The notes under the pieces were generated by a model. That model searched no databases. It was not told where the DNA came from and worked only from the letters and a program-made list of their open reading frames with translations. From Roseithermus sacchariphilus (GTDB taxonomy: Bacteria > Bacteroidota > Rhodothermia > Rhodothermales > MEBIC09517), in assembly GCA_003285105.1 (NCBI GenBank), contig CP030158.1:3768449-3832448 (forward strand): DNA of 64,000 bases. Direction: 5' to 3'. The translations under genes were made by a program, and so were the position numbers. This document shows, one piece after another, positions 8,898 to 17,437 of this stretch; positions within the stretch are counted from its first letter, which is position 1; each line of letters opens with the position of its first letter.

Positions 8898-10121
8898 TCA
8901 ATAGGTGGCGGTGCGGCGGAGTTCCTGCCCGCGCTCCCGCACGTACCGCCGCGTTTCCGCATCGGTTTCAATGAGCGTGGCGAGCGAAGGTTGCGGCTCG
9001 GCGGTGCTCCGGGCTTCCAGCGCCGCTTCGATCAGGCGGGGGATGTCGATGAACCGGATGCGCTCTTCCAGGAAGAGGGCCACGGCCTGTTCGTTGGCGG
9101 CGTTGAGCACCGCCGGGGCCGTCCCGCCGTGCGCCAGCGCCTCGAAGGCCAGCCGCAGCGCCGGAAACTTCCCGACGTCCGGCGGCTCGAAGTCGAGGCA
9201 TCGCAGCGCTGCCCAGTCGATCCGCTCGTGCGGGGCGGGCCAGCGAGCGGGGTAGCTGAGGGCATACTGAATGGGCACCTTCATGTCCGGCACGCCCAGT
9301 TGCGCCTTCGTCGAGCCGTCCTGAAACGTGACGAGCGAGTGGATGATCGACTGCGGATGGACGAGCACCCGGAGCCGATCCGCCGGGACGTCGAACAGCC
9401 AGTGCGCCTCGATGACCTCCAGCCCCTTGTTCATCATCGTCGCGGAGTCGACGGTGATCTTGGCGCCCATCGACCAGTTCGGGTGTTGCAGGGCTTCGTC
9501 GCGGGTGATGGCGGCAAACGTCGAAGCCGGCCGCGTGCGGAACGGCCCGCCGGACGCCGTCAGGATCAGCTCCTCGATGGCGTGTACCGGCTCGCCGACG
9601 AGGCATTGCAGGATGGCCGAGTGCTCGCTGTCGACCGGGATCAGCCTTCCGCGATGGCGGCGCAGGTGCTCCCGCACGAGGGCGCCGGCCACCACGAGCG
9701 TCTCCTTGTTGGCCAGCGCGATGAGCTTCCCCGCCTCGATGGCGGCCAGCACCGGCGGCAACCCCGCCGCGCCCACGATGGCCGCCATCACCACGTCGAC
9801 CTCCGGCAGCGTGGCGGCCTCGCACAGCCCGTCGGTGCCCCGCAGCACCCGGATGCCGGTACCCGCCAGCGCGGCCCGCACCTGCGCCCAGGCCGCCTCG
9901 TCCTCGACCACCACACACGCCGGCCGGAAGGCCCGTGCCTGCGCGATGAGCCGCTCGGCGCTGCGCCCGGCCGTCAGGGCCTGCACACGGAACGCCTCGG
10001 GAAAGAGCCGCACGACCTCCAGCGTCTGGGTGCCGATGGAGCCCGTGGATCCGAGCACGGCCAGCCCGCGGGGGCCGTCACTCGGTGGCGGAATGCGAAA
10101 ATGATCGGGGAGCATGAGCAA
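8898..10121 (-). CDS. dxr: 1-deoxy-D-xylulose-5-phosphate reductoisomerase
   Basis: Converts DXP to MEP with NADPH, the committed step of the non-mevalonate isoprenoid pathway. The NADPH-binding loop GSTGSIG is at residues 24-30. The metal-site stretch VDSEHSAILQCL and the downstream NKGLEVIEAHWLF are present, and the length of 407 is normal. It heads the envelope run, which fits its role in supplying precursors to UppS. The ATG start gives MLMLPDHF; a second Met two residues on is equally possible. It is divergent from the TPR gene across a 237-bp gap. Confidence 0.97.
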   Translation of the reverse strand: MLMLPDHFRIPPPSDGPRGLAVLGSTGSIGTQTLEVVRLFPEAFRVQALTAGRSAERLIAQARAFRPACVVVEDEAAWAQVRAALAGTGIRVLRGTDGLCEAATLPEVDVVMAAIVGAAGLPPVLAAIEAGKLIALANKETLVVAGALVREHLRRHRGRLIPVDSEHSAILQCLVGEPVHAIEELILTASGGPFRTRPASTFAAITRDEALQHPNWSMGAKITVDSATMMNKGLEVIEAHWLFDVPADRLRVLVHPQSIIHSLVTFQDGSTKAQLGVPDMKVPIQYALSYPARWPAPHERIDWAALRCLDFEPPDVGKFPALRLAFEALAHGGTAPAVLNAANEQAVALFLEERIRFIDIPRLIEAALEARSTAEPQPSLATLIETDAETRRYVRERGQELRRTATY

Positions 10122-10358
10122 TCGGGTTGGCGCCGGACAGCCGGAGGGAGCGAGGCGGCGGGCTGCCTAACGGATGAGCGGCCGTTTTGCTTCCGCAGGG
10201 CGGCTTCTCGGCGCCCGTACGTTCCCGGCGCCCCGCCGGATCCGGGCGGCGACCCGGTGCGCCGGCCCCCGTGCGCCGGCCCGGCGGACCGGCTGAAACT
10301 TCCCCCGTCACGCCGCCATATCACCCCCTGTTCGCCGACGCCTCCGATCTCTACGCCC

Positions 10359-12260
10359 ATGCCGCAACGCACCGCGCGTCACGCGCCGCCCGCGCCCCCG
10401 CGGGCTTTCCTGCTGCGGGCCGCCCTCCTCGTCCTCCTCGTCCTGTGCCCGGCCGCCGGCGAGGCGGCCGCCCAGGCCGTCGACAGCACCCTGGTCATGC
10501 GCTTCCGCCTGGCCGACTCCTTCTTCCGCGCGGGCCAGTTCGACCGCGCCATCACGCTGCTCGAAGACCTCTACGCCGCCAGCCCGGAGACCTACGCCTT
10601 CTACGACAAGCTGAAGGAGGCCTACGAGTCCGTCAAGCGCTACGACGACGCCATCGCCCTGGTCGACGGCCGGCTGGCGCAGGGCAACAGCCCCGTCCTG
10701 CTCGCCGAGAAGGCCCGCCTCCAGTATCTGCAGGGCGATGAAGAAACGGCCTTCGGCACCTGGGACGCCGCCATCGCCGCCGCCCCGGACAACCGCAACA
10801 CCTACCGGATCGTCTATCAGTCGCTGTTCCAGGTACGCCTGTTCGACCGGGCCATCGACGTGCTGGAGCGGGGACGGGCGGCGCTCGGAGAGGACGAGCT
10901 GTTTCAGAACGACCTGGCTTACCTCTACAACCTCACCGGCGCGCACGAGCGGGCCATGGAGGAATACATCGCGCTGCTGGGCGACGACGAACGCAAGCTG
11001 AGCTTCGTGCGCAGCCGCCTCGGCCGCTTCATCGAACAGGAGGATGCCCTGCAGGCCAGCATCGCCGCCGCGGAGCGTGCCGTGCGCCGGGACCCGCTGA
11101 ACCGGGCCTTCCGCGAGCTGGCGGCCTGGCTGTACATGGAAGCCGGGCGCTACCAGGACGCCCTCAACGCCCACCGGGCCATCGACCGCCTGGAGCAGGA
11201 GAACGGACGGGTGCTGTTCCTCTTTGCCCGCCAGGCCGCCGATGCCGGTGCCTACGACGCTGCCCTGCAGGCGTATCAGGAGATCCTCCAACGCTATCCC
11301 GACGCCCCCACGGCCCCGGAAGCACGCCTCGGGCTGGGCGAGATGCACGAGCGCCGGGGACACGACACCCGCGAGCAGGCCTTCGACGCCGAGGGCCGCC
11401 GCATCCCGGCCCCCCACTTCGACAACGCGCTGGCCGCCTACCGGCAGTTCCTGCAGGACTATCCGGGCCATCCCCTTGCCCCCGTCGTGCTCCTCCGCAT
11501 CGGCGAGCTGCAGCTCAACGTCTTCTTTGACCTCGACCAGGCCGAAGCCACCCTGCGCGAGGTCGTCACCCGGTTCCCGGGCAGCGACGCCGTCGACCAG
11601 GCCGAGTACGACCTCGGGCGGATCGCGCTGCTGCGGGGGGACCTGGATGCGGCCCGCCTGGCGCTGGCCCGGCTGGAGGAGCGGCTCCGCACGGGCGAGC
11701 TGGCCGAGCGCGCCCGCTACGAACTCGCCCTCATCCACCTCTACCGGGGCGAGTGGGAATCCGCCCGTACGCTGGCCGATGCGATGGAGGAAAACACCTC
11801 CACGGACGTAGCCAACGACGCCATCGAACTCAAAGTCCTGCTGATCGAAAACAAAGGGCCGGACTCGCTGAACACACCCCTGCAGGGGTACGCCCACGCC
11901 CGGCTCCTCCTGCGCCAGCGCCGCACGCCGGAAGCCGTCGCCCTCCTGGACTCGCTCCTGAGCGCGCACGGCCAGCATGCCCTGGCCGACGACATCCGCT
12001 TCCTGCGCGCCTCTGCGCTGCGCACCCTGGGCCGCCCCGACGAGGCGCTGGCCGCCTTCGGCGAGATCCCGCTGATGCACCCGGACAGCTACCTGGCCGA
12101 CCGCAGCCTGTTCAGCTACGCCGAGATCCTCGAACAGGACCTCGGACGCCCCGAAGAGGCCATCGCGGCCTACACGCGCCTGCTGACGGTCTATCCCGGC
12201 TCGCTCCTCGCCCCCGAGGCCCGGCTCCGCATCCGCACCCTGCGGGGCGAGGGCGCCTGA
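10359..12260 (+). CDS. Exported TPR-repeat protein
   Basis: A 633-residue protein made almost entirely of tetratricopeptide-like helical pairs. Residues 1-40 form a signal peptide (Arg/Pro-rich n-region, LLRAALLVLLVL core, ending AAAQ). Repeats follow from about residue 46 to the end, with typical features such as FDRAITLLEDLY, YPDAPTAPEARLGLGE and YPGSLLAPEARLRI. The latter resemble the YbgF/BamD type of TPR, so a periplasmic scaffold is likely. The start ATG is chosen because the signal peptide begins there; the frame is open far upstream without coding character. The next gene starts 49 bp downstream. Confidence 0.9.
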   Translation: MPQRTARHAPPAPPRAFLLRAALLVLLVLCPAAGEAAAQAVDSTLVMRFRLADSFFRAGQFDRAITLLEDLYAASPETYAFYDKLKEAYESVKRYDDAIALVDGRLAQGNSPVLLAEKARLQYLQGDEETAFGTWDAAIAAAPDNRNTYRIVYQSLFQVRLFDRAIDVLERGRAALGEDELFQNDLAYLYNLTGAHERAMEEYIALLGDDERKLSFVRSRLGRFIEQEDALQASIAAAERAVRRDPLNRAFRELAAWLYMEAGRYQDALNAHRAIDRLEQENGRVLFLFARQAADAGAYDAALQAYQEILQRYPDAPTAPEARLGLGEMHERRGHDTREQAFDAEGRRIPAPHFDNALAAYRQFLQDYPGHPLAPVVLLRIGELQLNVFFDLDQAEATLREVVTRFPGSDAVDQAEYDLGRIALLRGDLDAARLALARLEERLRTGELAERARYELALIHLYRGEWESARTLADAMEENTSTDVANDAIELKVLLIENKGPDSLNTPLQGYAHARLLLRQRRTPEAVALLDSLLSAHGQHALADDIRFLRASALRTLGRPDEALAAFGEIPLMHPDSYLADRSLFSYAEILEQDLGRPEEAIAAYTRLLTVYPGSLLAPEARLRIRTLRGEGA

Positions 12261-12309
12261 GCCCGCCCGGCCCCACCCCGCTCCATCGCCCCCAGACCCC
12301 TTCCCCGCC

Positions 12310-13575
12310 ATGCTTCGCCGCCTCCTCACGCTGCTGGGACTGATCGGCCTGTGCGCCCTGCCGGTGCGCGGCCAGGACGTGCTCATCCCCATGGATGCCC
12401 GGCAGACCAACCACCTCAAGGCCTACGGCATCGCGTACTGGGTCCTCACGCAGGGAGCCGACGTGGACTGGCTGCTCAACTACCGGGGCGGCAGCTTCCT
12501 CGTGACCGCCTTCCCCGAACTGGAACAGGAACTGCGCATCCGCGGCGTCTACTACGAAACCCTCAACGGCGCACAGACGGCCCAGGTCATCGCCTCGGTC
12601 GAGGCCGAGGACAGCAACACCGCCGTCGTCCGCCTGGAGAAAGCCCCCCGCATCGCCGTCTATGCCCCCGACCAGACCCTGCCCTGGGACGATGCCGTGC
12701 TCCTGGCGCTGACCTACGCCGAGGTGCCCTACGACATGATCTACGACGATGACGTCCTCGACGGCAAGCTGAGCGAGTATGACTGGCTGCACCTGCACCA
12801 CGAGGACTTCACCGGGCAGTACGGCAAGTTCCTCACCTACCGCTCCACCCCCTGGTTCATCGAACAGCAACGACAGGCCGAAGCCTCCGCCCGCAAGTTC
12901 GGCTTCCGCAAGGTAAGCCAGCTGAAGCTGGCCGTCGCCCAGACCATCCGCGAGTACGTCGCCCGTGGCGGCTTCCTCTTCGCCATGTGCTCCGGCACGG
13001 ATACCTTCGACATCGCCCTGGCCGCCGCCAACACCGACATCGTCCCGGCCGACTACGACGGCGACCCGGTCGACCCGGACGCCCTCAACAAGCTCGACTA
13101 CGGGCAGAGCCTGGCCTTCACCGGCTTCCGCCCCAGCTTCAACCCGTACGAATACGAGCACTCGGACATCGACGTCGGCCCCCCGCCGCCGCAGCTCCGC
13201 AACCCGGCCGTCGACTACTTCACCCTGTTCGAGTTCAGCGCGAAGTGGGACCCCGTACCGACCATGCTGACGCAGAACCACGTCGCCACGATCAAGGGCT
13301 TCATCGGGCAGACGACGGCCTTCCGCAAGACGCTGATCAAGGAGAACGTGGTCGTGCTGGCCGAGGCCCCCGGCCGCAGCGAGGTGAAGTACCTGCATGG
13401 CGCCTACGGCGAGGGCACCTTCACCTTTTACGCCGGGCACGACCCGGAAGACTACCAGCACTACGTGGGCGACCCGCCGACCGACCTCAACCTGCACAAG
13501 AACTCGCCCGGCTACCGGCTCATCCTGAACAACATCCTCTTTCCGGCCGCGAAAAAGAAAAAGCAAAAGACGTGA
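12310..13575 (+). CDS. Secreted protein with a glutamine-amidotransferase-like fold (often labelled asparagine synthetase B)
   Basis: 421 residues with a signal peptide ending RGQ. The mature protein begins DVLIPMDARQTNHLKAYG, a hallmark of a Bacteroidota family that databases often call asparagine synthetase B, from recollection. I see neither the Cys2 N-terminal glutaminase nor the ATP-binding SGGxDS loop of true AsnB. The middle (RIAVYAPDQTLPWDDAVLLA to FLFAMCSGTDTFD) has the alternating pattern of a class I GATase/ThuA-like Rossmann fold, with Cys in AMCSGTD at an elbow-like position. The tail is Lys-rich (KKKKQKT). It likely shares a transcript with the TPR gene. Confidence 0.8.
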   Translation: MLRRLLTLLGLIGLCALPVRGQDVLIPMDARQTNHLKAYGIAYWVLTQGADVDWLLNYRGGSFLVTAFPELEQELRIRGVYYETLNGAQTAQVIASVEAEDSNTAVVRLEKAPRIAVYAPDQTLPWDDAVLLALTYAEVPYDMIYDDDVLDGKLSEYDWLHLHHEDFTGQYGKFLTYRSTPWFIEQQRQAEASARKFGFRKVSQLKLAVAQTIREYVARGGFLFAMCSGTDTFDIALAAANTDIVPADYDGDPVDPDALNKLDYGQSLAFTGFRPSFNPYEYEHSDIDVGPPPPQLRNPAVDYFTLFEFSAKWDPVPTMLTQNHVATIKGFIGQTTAFRKTLIKENVVVLAEAPGRSEVKYLHGAYGEGTFTFYAGHDPEDYQHYVGDPPTDLNLHKNSPGYRLILNNILFPAAKKKKQKT

Positions 13576-13658
13576 ATTGTCGGGCCGTCCGGGTACGGCC
13601 TCGCCGTGCGGGCGTAGAAGGGCGCTCACGGGCCTGCTGACTCATCTCCCCTCGACCC

Positions 13659-14198
13659 ATGTCCCCCGACGCACGCAAGACCGTACGCCGCTCGCGCTGT
13701 GTGATGACGGAGATCATCCTCCCGAACGACACGAACAACCTGGGCAACATGATGGGCGGGCGCCTGCTGTATCTGATGGACAAGGCGGCGGCCATCTCCG
13801 CCCTGCGCCACGCCAACCGCACGTGCGTGACGGCATCGGTCGACTCCGTCGAGTTCCAGTCACCGATTCGCCAGGGGGAGGTCGTGGTGATCGAGAGCCA
13901 GGTCAACCGCGTCTTTCGCACGTCGATGGAAGTGGAGTTGAACGTGTGGGCCGAGGACACCCGCGCGCAGACGCGCCGCATCTGCAACCGCGCCTTCTAC
14001 ACGTTCGTGGCCGTCGACGACGAGGCGCGGCCGGTGCCGGCGCCGCCGATCTTCCCGGAGACGCCGGAGGAGCACGAACGCTACGAGGCGGCCGCCCGCC
14101 GGCGTGAGTTGCGCCTGATGCTGGCCGGACGGCTCAAGCTCCAGGACGTCGAACACCTCCGCGACGACCTGCTGGAGCTGGTCCGTCAGCGCGGTTGA
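13659..14198 (+). CDS. Acyl-CoA thioesterase, hotdog fold
   Basis: A 179-residue hotdog thioesterase of the YciA/BACH type, which hydrolyses acyl-CoA to free acid and CoA in the cytoplasm. Visible motifs: NDTNNLGNMMGG with the catalytic Asn/Asp region, LLYLMDKAAAISALRHA and the strand ASVDSVEFQSPIRQGEVV. The C-terminal 40 residues form a charged helix seen in many family members. The ATG gives MSPDARKTVRR. The substrate chain length cannot be read from the sequence. It is followed 18 bp later by the small outer-membrane protein gene. Confidence 0.9.
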   Translation: MSPDARKTVRRSRCVMTEIILPNDTNNLGNMMGGRLLYLMDKAAAISALRHANRTCVTASVDSVEFQSPIRQGEVVVIESQVNRVFRTSMEVELNVWAEDTRAQTRRICNRAFYTFVAVDDEARPVPAPPIFPETPEEHERYEAAARRRELRLMLAGRLKLQDVEHLRDDLLELVRQRG

Positions 14199-14216
14199 TC
14201 GGCCGGCGGACGTGCC

Positions 14217-14714
14217 ATGAATCGACCCAATGCGGTGTCGTGGCGCAGGGGGCTCGCCGGATGGCTGCTGGCCGGACTGCTGGCGGGACTGTTGGTGGCG
14301 ACCCTGCCGGTGCGGCTACACGCGCAGGAGCCCCCCGGACGCCTCGCGCTGGGCCTGCAGGTGGGCGACCCCGCCGGCATCCTGCTGAAAGTACACCGCC
14401 ACCCCACGCGGGCGTACACGCTGCTGGCTTCGTGGGATTTCGACGCGGCCGCATCGGTGCACCTCCACCGGGTCCGTGAGATTCCGTTCGACCGCTCCCC
14501 CCTGCGGCTCCTCGCCGGTCCCGGGGTGTTCACGGGACGATCGTTTCGGGGGGATGGAGCCTGGCGGCTGGGGGCGGGGGCCCTGCTCGGGGCCGGCTTC
14601 TACCGCCATCGCTTCGAGGTGGCCCTCCAGCTCACCCCGCGACTGCGGCTCCTCCCCGACCGGGAGCTGATACCCGGCTACGGCATCGGGGTGCGCTATT
14701 TCCTCACCCCCTGA
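14217..14714 (+). CDS. Small outer-membrane beta-barrel-like protein
   Basis: 165 residues, family not recognised. Residues 1-36 are a signal peptide (double Arg n-region, GWLLAGLLAGLLVATL core, ending LHAQ). The mature part alternates hydrophobic and polar residues in short strands (LALGLQVGDPAGILLKVH, AYTLLASWDFDA, GAGALLGAGFYRHRFEVALQ) and ends GIGVRYFLTP, close to the terminal aromatic signature of small barrels. An 8-stranded OmpA/OmpX-like barrel is the likeliest fold. It appears to be co-transcribed with the thioesterase gene. Confidence 0.75.
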   Translation: MNRPNAVSWRRGLAGWLLAGLLAGLLVATLPVRLHAQEPPGRLALGLQVGDPAGILLKVHRHPTRAYTLLASWDFDAAASVHLHRVREIPFDRSPLRLLAGPGVFTGRSFRGDGAWRLGAGALLGAGFYRHRFEVALQLTPRLRLLPDRELIPGYGIGVRYFLTP

Positions 14715-14759
14715 AAGGCCACCCCCGGCACGACGGCCGATCCACCCCGCGCCGGCGCC

Positions 14760-14786
14760 ATGGCTTCTGCCCTATGGCTTCTGCCC
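14760..14786. repeat. Two-copy 14-bp tandem repeat
   Basis: The unit ATGGCTTCTGCCCT occurs once in full and again minus its last base. It lies directly upstream of a promoter-like box before the RmlD-like gene, so it could affect promoter spacing. No function is known. Confidence 0.5.
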
Positions 14787-14796
14787 CGGGAAGCCG

Positions 14797-14804
14797 TATC
14801 TTGG
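14797..14804 (+). promoter_or_regulatory. TAnCTTG-type -7 box upstream of the RmlD-like gene
   Basis: TATCTTGG lies about 59 bp before the start codon and resembles the Bacteroidota TAnnTTTG box. No convincing -33 TTG is seen. Assigned by similarity to other boxes in the window. Confidence 0.35.
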
Positions 14805-14862
14805 GCGCGTCCCCCTCCCCCCACCTGACCGTCTGCCCTCACACCCCGGCTGCCTCGCCCTC

Positions 14863-15789
14863 ATGCTGTACACCCGCGTCCTCATCACCGGAGCCAACGG
14901 CCTCGTCGGGCAAGAGCTGGTGGCCCTGCTGAGCCGGTTCCCCGAGTACGACGTCCTGGCGACGGGCCGGGATGCGGCGCCGCGGTTCGTGGAGGGCTCC
15001 TGCGGGTACGTCCCGCTCGACGTCACCGACGCGGCCGCCGTCCGGCGGCTCTTTCAGGACTTCACGCCGACGGCCGTGATCAACTGCGCCGCGATGACGC
15101 AGGTGGATCGCTGCGAGGAGGAGCGTGCCGCCTGCTGGCGCGTCAACGTCGAGGCCGTCGAGACGCTGGCGAGTTGCTGCCGCACCTTCGGCAGCCGCCT
15201 CATCCAGATCTCCACCGACTTCGTCTTCAACGGCCAGGCCGGCCCCTACCGCGAGCAGGACCGCCCCGACCCGGTCAACTTCTACGGCCGCTCCAAGCTG
15301 GCCGCCGAGAACGCCGCCCGGGACGCCGGCCCCGATCGCTGGACCATCGTGCGGCCCGTGCTCGTCTACGGGACCGGCCACCGCCTCAGCCGCTCGAACA
15401 TCGCCCTGTGGGTCATCGACCAGCTCGGCAAAGGAAGGCCCATCCACGTGGTGACGGACCAGTGGCGCACGCCGACCTACGCCCCCGACCTCGCCCAGGG
15501 CATCGAGCGCGTGCTCCGCTATCGTAAACACGGGATCTACCACCTCTCCGGGCGCGAGATGCTGTCGGTCTATGACTTCGCCCGGCGCATCGCCGAGGTC
15601 TTCGACCTCAACCCGGCGCTGATCCATCCCACGGACCGATCCCGGTTCCGGGAGCCGGCCGAGCGCCCGCCGACCACCGGCCTGATCATCCTGAAAGCCG
15701 AGACCGAACTGGGCTACAAGCCACGGCCGCTGTCGGAGGCGCTGCGCCACCTCGGCGCCCGGCTGGGCCTGCCCGTCAGCACTTCCTGA
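14863..15789 (+). CDS. SDR-family sugar-nucleotide reductase, RmlD-like
   Basis: A 308-residue extended short-chain dehydrogenase resembling dTDP-4-dehydrorhamnose reductase, which makes dTDP-L-rhamnose with NAD(P)H. The nucleotide-binding motif GANGLVG is near residue 10, NCAAMTQVDRCEE matches the RmlD pattern, STDFVFNG carries the catalytic Ser/Thr, and YGRSK is the YxxxK motif. Other rhamnose genes are not adjacent, so the substrate is inferred only from family resemblance. The C-terminal half (HLSGREMLSVYDFA) is the substrate domain. A promoter box precedes it. Confidence 0.88.
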   Translation: MLYTRVLITGANGLVGQELVALLSRFPEYDVLATGRDAAPRFVEGSCGYVPLDVTDAAAVRRLFQDFTPTAVINCAAMTQVDRCEEERAACWRVNVEAVETLASCCRTFGSRLIQISTDFVFNGQAGPYREQDRPDPVNFYGRSKLAAENAARDAGPDRWTIVRPVLVYGTGHRLSRSNIALWVIDQLGKGRPIHVVTDQWRTPTYAPDLAQGIERVLRYRKHGIYHLSGREMLSVYDFARRIAEVFDLNPALIHPTDRSRFREPAERPPTTGLIILKAETELGYKPRPLSEALRHLGARLGLPVSTS

Positions 15790-15820
15790 TTTTTTCGCCT
15801 CGCCCCTCCCTCCGCGTCGT

Positions 15821-15828
15821 TACCTTTC
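15821..15828 (+). promoter_or_regulatory. TAnCTTT-type -7 box upstream of serS
   Basis: TACCTTTC about 42 bp before serS resembles TAnnTTTG. A run of T at 15790-15795 lies about 25 bp upstream and might serve as the -33 region or the tail of the previous transcript. Confidence 0.35.
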
Positions 15829-15870
15829 GGGCTCTGAAGACGGACCCCGTGCTCCCACCCGTTCCCCGGT

Positions 15871-17151
15871 ATGCTCGACCTCCAACTGATTCGCGACCAC
15901 CCGGACCGCGTCCGCCAGGCCATGCGGGACAAAGGCCTGCCCGATGACGGGTTGATCGACCAGATCCTCGCCCTCGACACCGACCGCCGCCAGACCCTGA
16001 CCGACCTGCACGAGGCGCAGGCCCGCTCGAAGACCGTCTCCCGTGAGATCGGGATGCTGATGCGCGAGGGCAAGCGGGACGAGGCACAGGCCCGGATCGA
16101 CGAGACGGGCCAGCTGAAGGAGCGCATCAAGACGCTGGAGGAACGGGCCCGCCAGATCGAGGAGCGGCTGCACCGGCTCTTGCTGGACGTCCCCAACCTC
16201 CCGCACCCGAGCGTGCCCGTCGGCCATTCGCCGGCGGACAACCGGGTCGTTCATGAGACGGCGGAGAAGCCCGCCTTCGACTTCGAGCCGCGGCCCCACT
16301 GGGAGCTGCTGGCCCGGCATCACCTGGTCGACTTCGAGCGGGGAGCCAAGGTCACCGGCGCGGGCTTCCCGTTTTACGTCGGCCCCGGGGCCCGGCTGCA
16401 ACGGGCGCTGATCAACTTCTTCCTCGACCTGGCCGTCCGCGAGGGGGGATATCAGGAGATGCAACCGCCCATCGTGGTCAACGCGGCCAGCGCCACCGGC
16501 ACGGGGCAACTCCCGGACAAGGAGGATCTGATGTACGAGATCCCCCGGGACGGCCTCTATGCCATCCCCACGGCCGAGGTCCCGGTGACCAACTACGTCC
16601 GCGACGAGATCCTGGACGAGGCCGCGCTCCCGATGAAGTTCTGTGCCTACACGCCCTGCTTCCGCCGGGAGGCCGGCTCGTACGGCAAAGACGTCCGCGG
16701 CCTCAACCGCCTCCATCAGTTCGACAAGGTGGAGCTGGTGCAGATCGTCCATCCCGAGCGAAGCTACGAGGCCCTCGAAGCCCTGCGCGAGGATGCCGAG
16801 CGGGCGCTGACCCGCCTCGGCCTGCCCTACCGCCGGCTGCTCATGTGCACGGGCGACATGGGCTTCACCCAGGCCAAGAAGTATGACCTGGAGGTCTGGA
16901 GCGCCGGCCAGCAGCGCTGGCTGGAGGTCTCGTCGATCTCCAACTTCGAGGCCTTCCAGGCCCGCCGCATGGGGATTCGCTTCCGCCCGGCCGACGGCGG
17001 TAAGCCGCAGTTCGTGCACACGCTCAACGGCAGCGGGCTGGCCCTGCCGCGCGTGGTGGCGGCGCTGCTGGAGAACAACCAGCAGGCCGACGGCCGCATC
17101 CGTATCCCCGAGGCGCTGCGCCCCTACACCGGCTTCGACACGATCGGCTGA
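15871..17151 (+). CDS. serS: Seryl-tRNA synthetase
   Basis: A class II aminoacyl-tRNA synthetase of 426 residues, the usual size, charging tRNA-Ser and tRNA-Sec. Residues 1-100 form the long antiparallel coiled-coil arm that holds the tRNA variable loop. The catalytic domain follows, with motif 2 around CFRREAGSYGKDVRGLNRLHQFDKVE and motif 3 near the C-terminus (LNGSGLALPRVVAALLENNQ). The ATG gives MLDLQLIRDHPD, the standard SerS start. It is probably transcribed alone from its own promoter box. Confidence 0.98.
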   Translation: MLDLQLIRDHPDRVRQAMRDKGLPDDGLIDQILALDTDRRQTLTDLHEAQARSKTVSREIGMLMREGKRDEAQARIDETGQLKERIKTLEERARQIEERLHRLLLDVPNLPHPSVPVGHSPADNRVVHETAEKPAFDFEPRPHWELLARHHLVDFERGAKVTGAGFPFYVGPGARLQRALINFFLDLAVREGGYQEMQPPIVVNAASATGTGQLPDKEDLMYEIPRDGLYAIPTAEVPVTNYVRDEILDEAALPMKFCAYTPCFRREAGSYGKDVRGLNRLHQFDKVELVQIVHPERSYEALEALREDAERALTRLGLPYRRLLMCTGDMGFTQAKKYDLEVWSAGQQRWLEVSSISNFEAFQARRMGIRFRPADGGKPQFVHTLNGSGLALPRVVAALLENNQQADGRIRIPEALRPYTGFDTIG

Positions 17152-17185
17152 GGCGACCGCGGTCCGTCGTTTTCGGCTGCTGGCT

Positions 17186-17237
17186 GCGGGCTGCTGGCTC
17201 ACAGCTAACAGCTCATAGCCCACAGCCAGCAGCCCGC
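17186..17237. repeat. Intergenic hairpin with 14-bp perfect arms (family site 1)
   Basis: GCGGGCTGCTGGCT (17186-17199) is the exact reverse complement of AGCCAGCAGCCCGC (17224-17237), and pairing continues imperfectly into the loop. It lies downstream of serS and lacks a T tract, so it is an atypical terminator or a dispersed palindromic element. Related GCTG/CAGC-rich hairpins occur at 23201 and 59418. Confidence 0.7.
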
Positions 17238-17437
17238 CCTCTCGACCAACACCTTTCTCCCGAGTTTCATTACGAGACGTAACCGCACCGCCGCCTCGCG
17301 TCGTGGTGCGGGCGCCCTTCTCGGCCTCTCCGGCGCCCTCGGTTCGCTTCTGAGCCGGTGAGAGGCTGGAAGGCATACCCTTTGACGCCGTGCCGGGCTC
17401 ACCGAGCCGTTTCTCCTGAGCAACCTGGCACCGGCGC

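Noticed and set aside
8766-10358. The 5' part of the long plus-strand frame that leads into the TPR gene
   Set aside because: It lies over dxr on the other strand and has no protein-like features; the signal peptide of the TPR protein starts at 10359.
13583-13600. Small GGCCGT/ACGGCC hairpin after the amidotransferase-like gene
   Set aside because: Only 6 bp and without T tract; such hairpins are expected by chance in this GC range.
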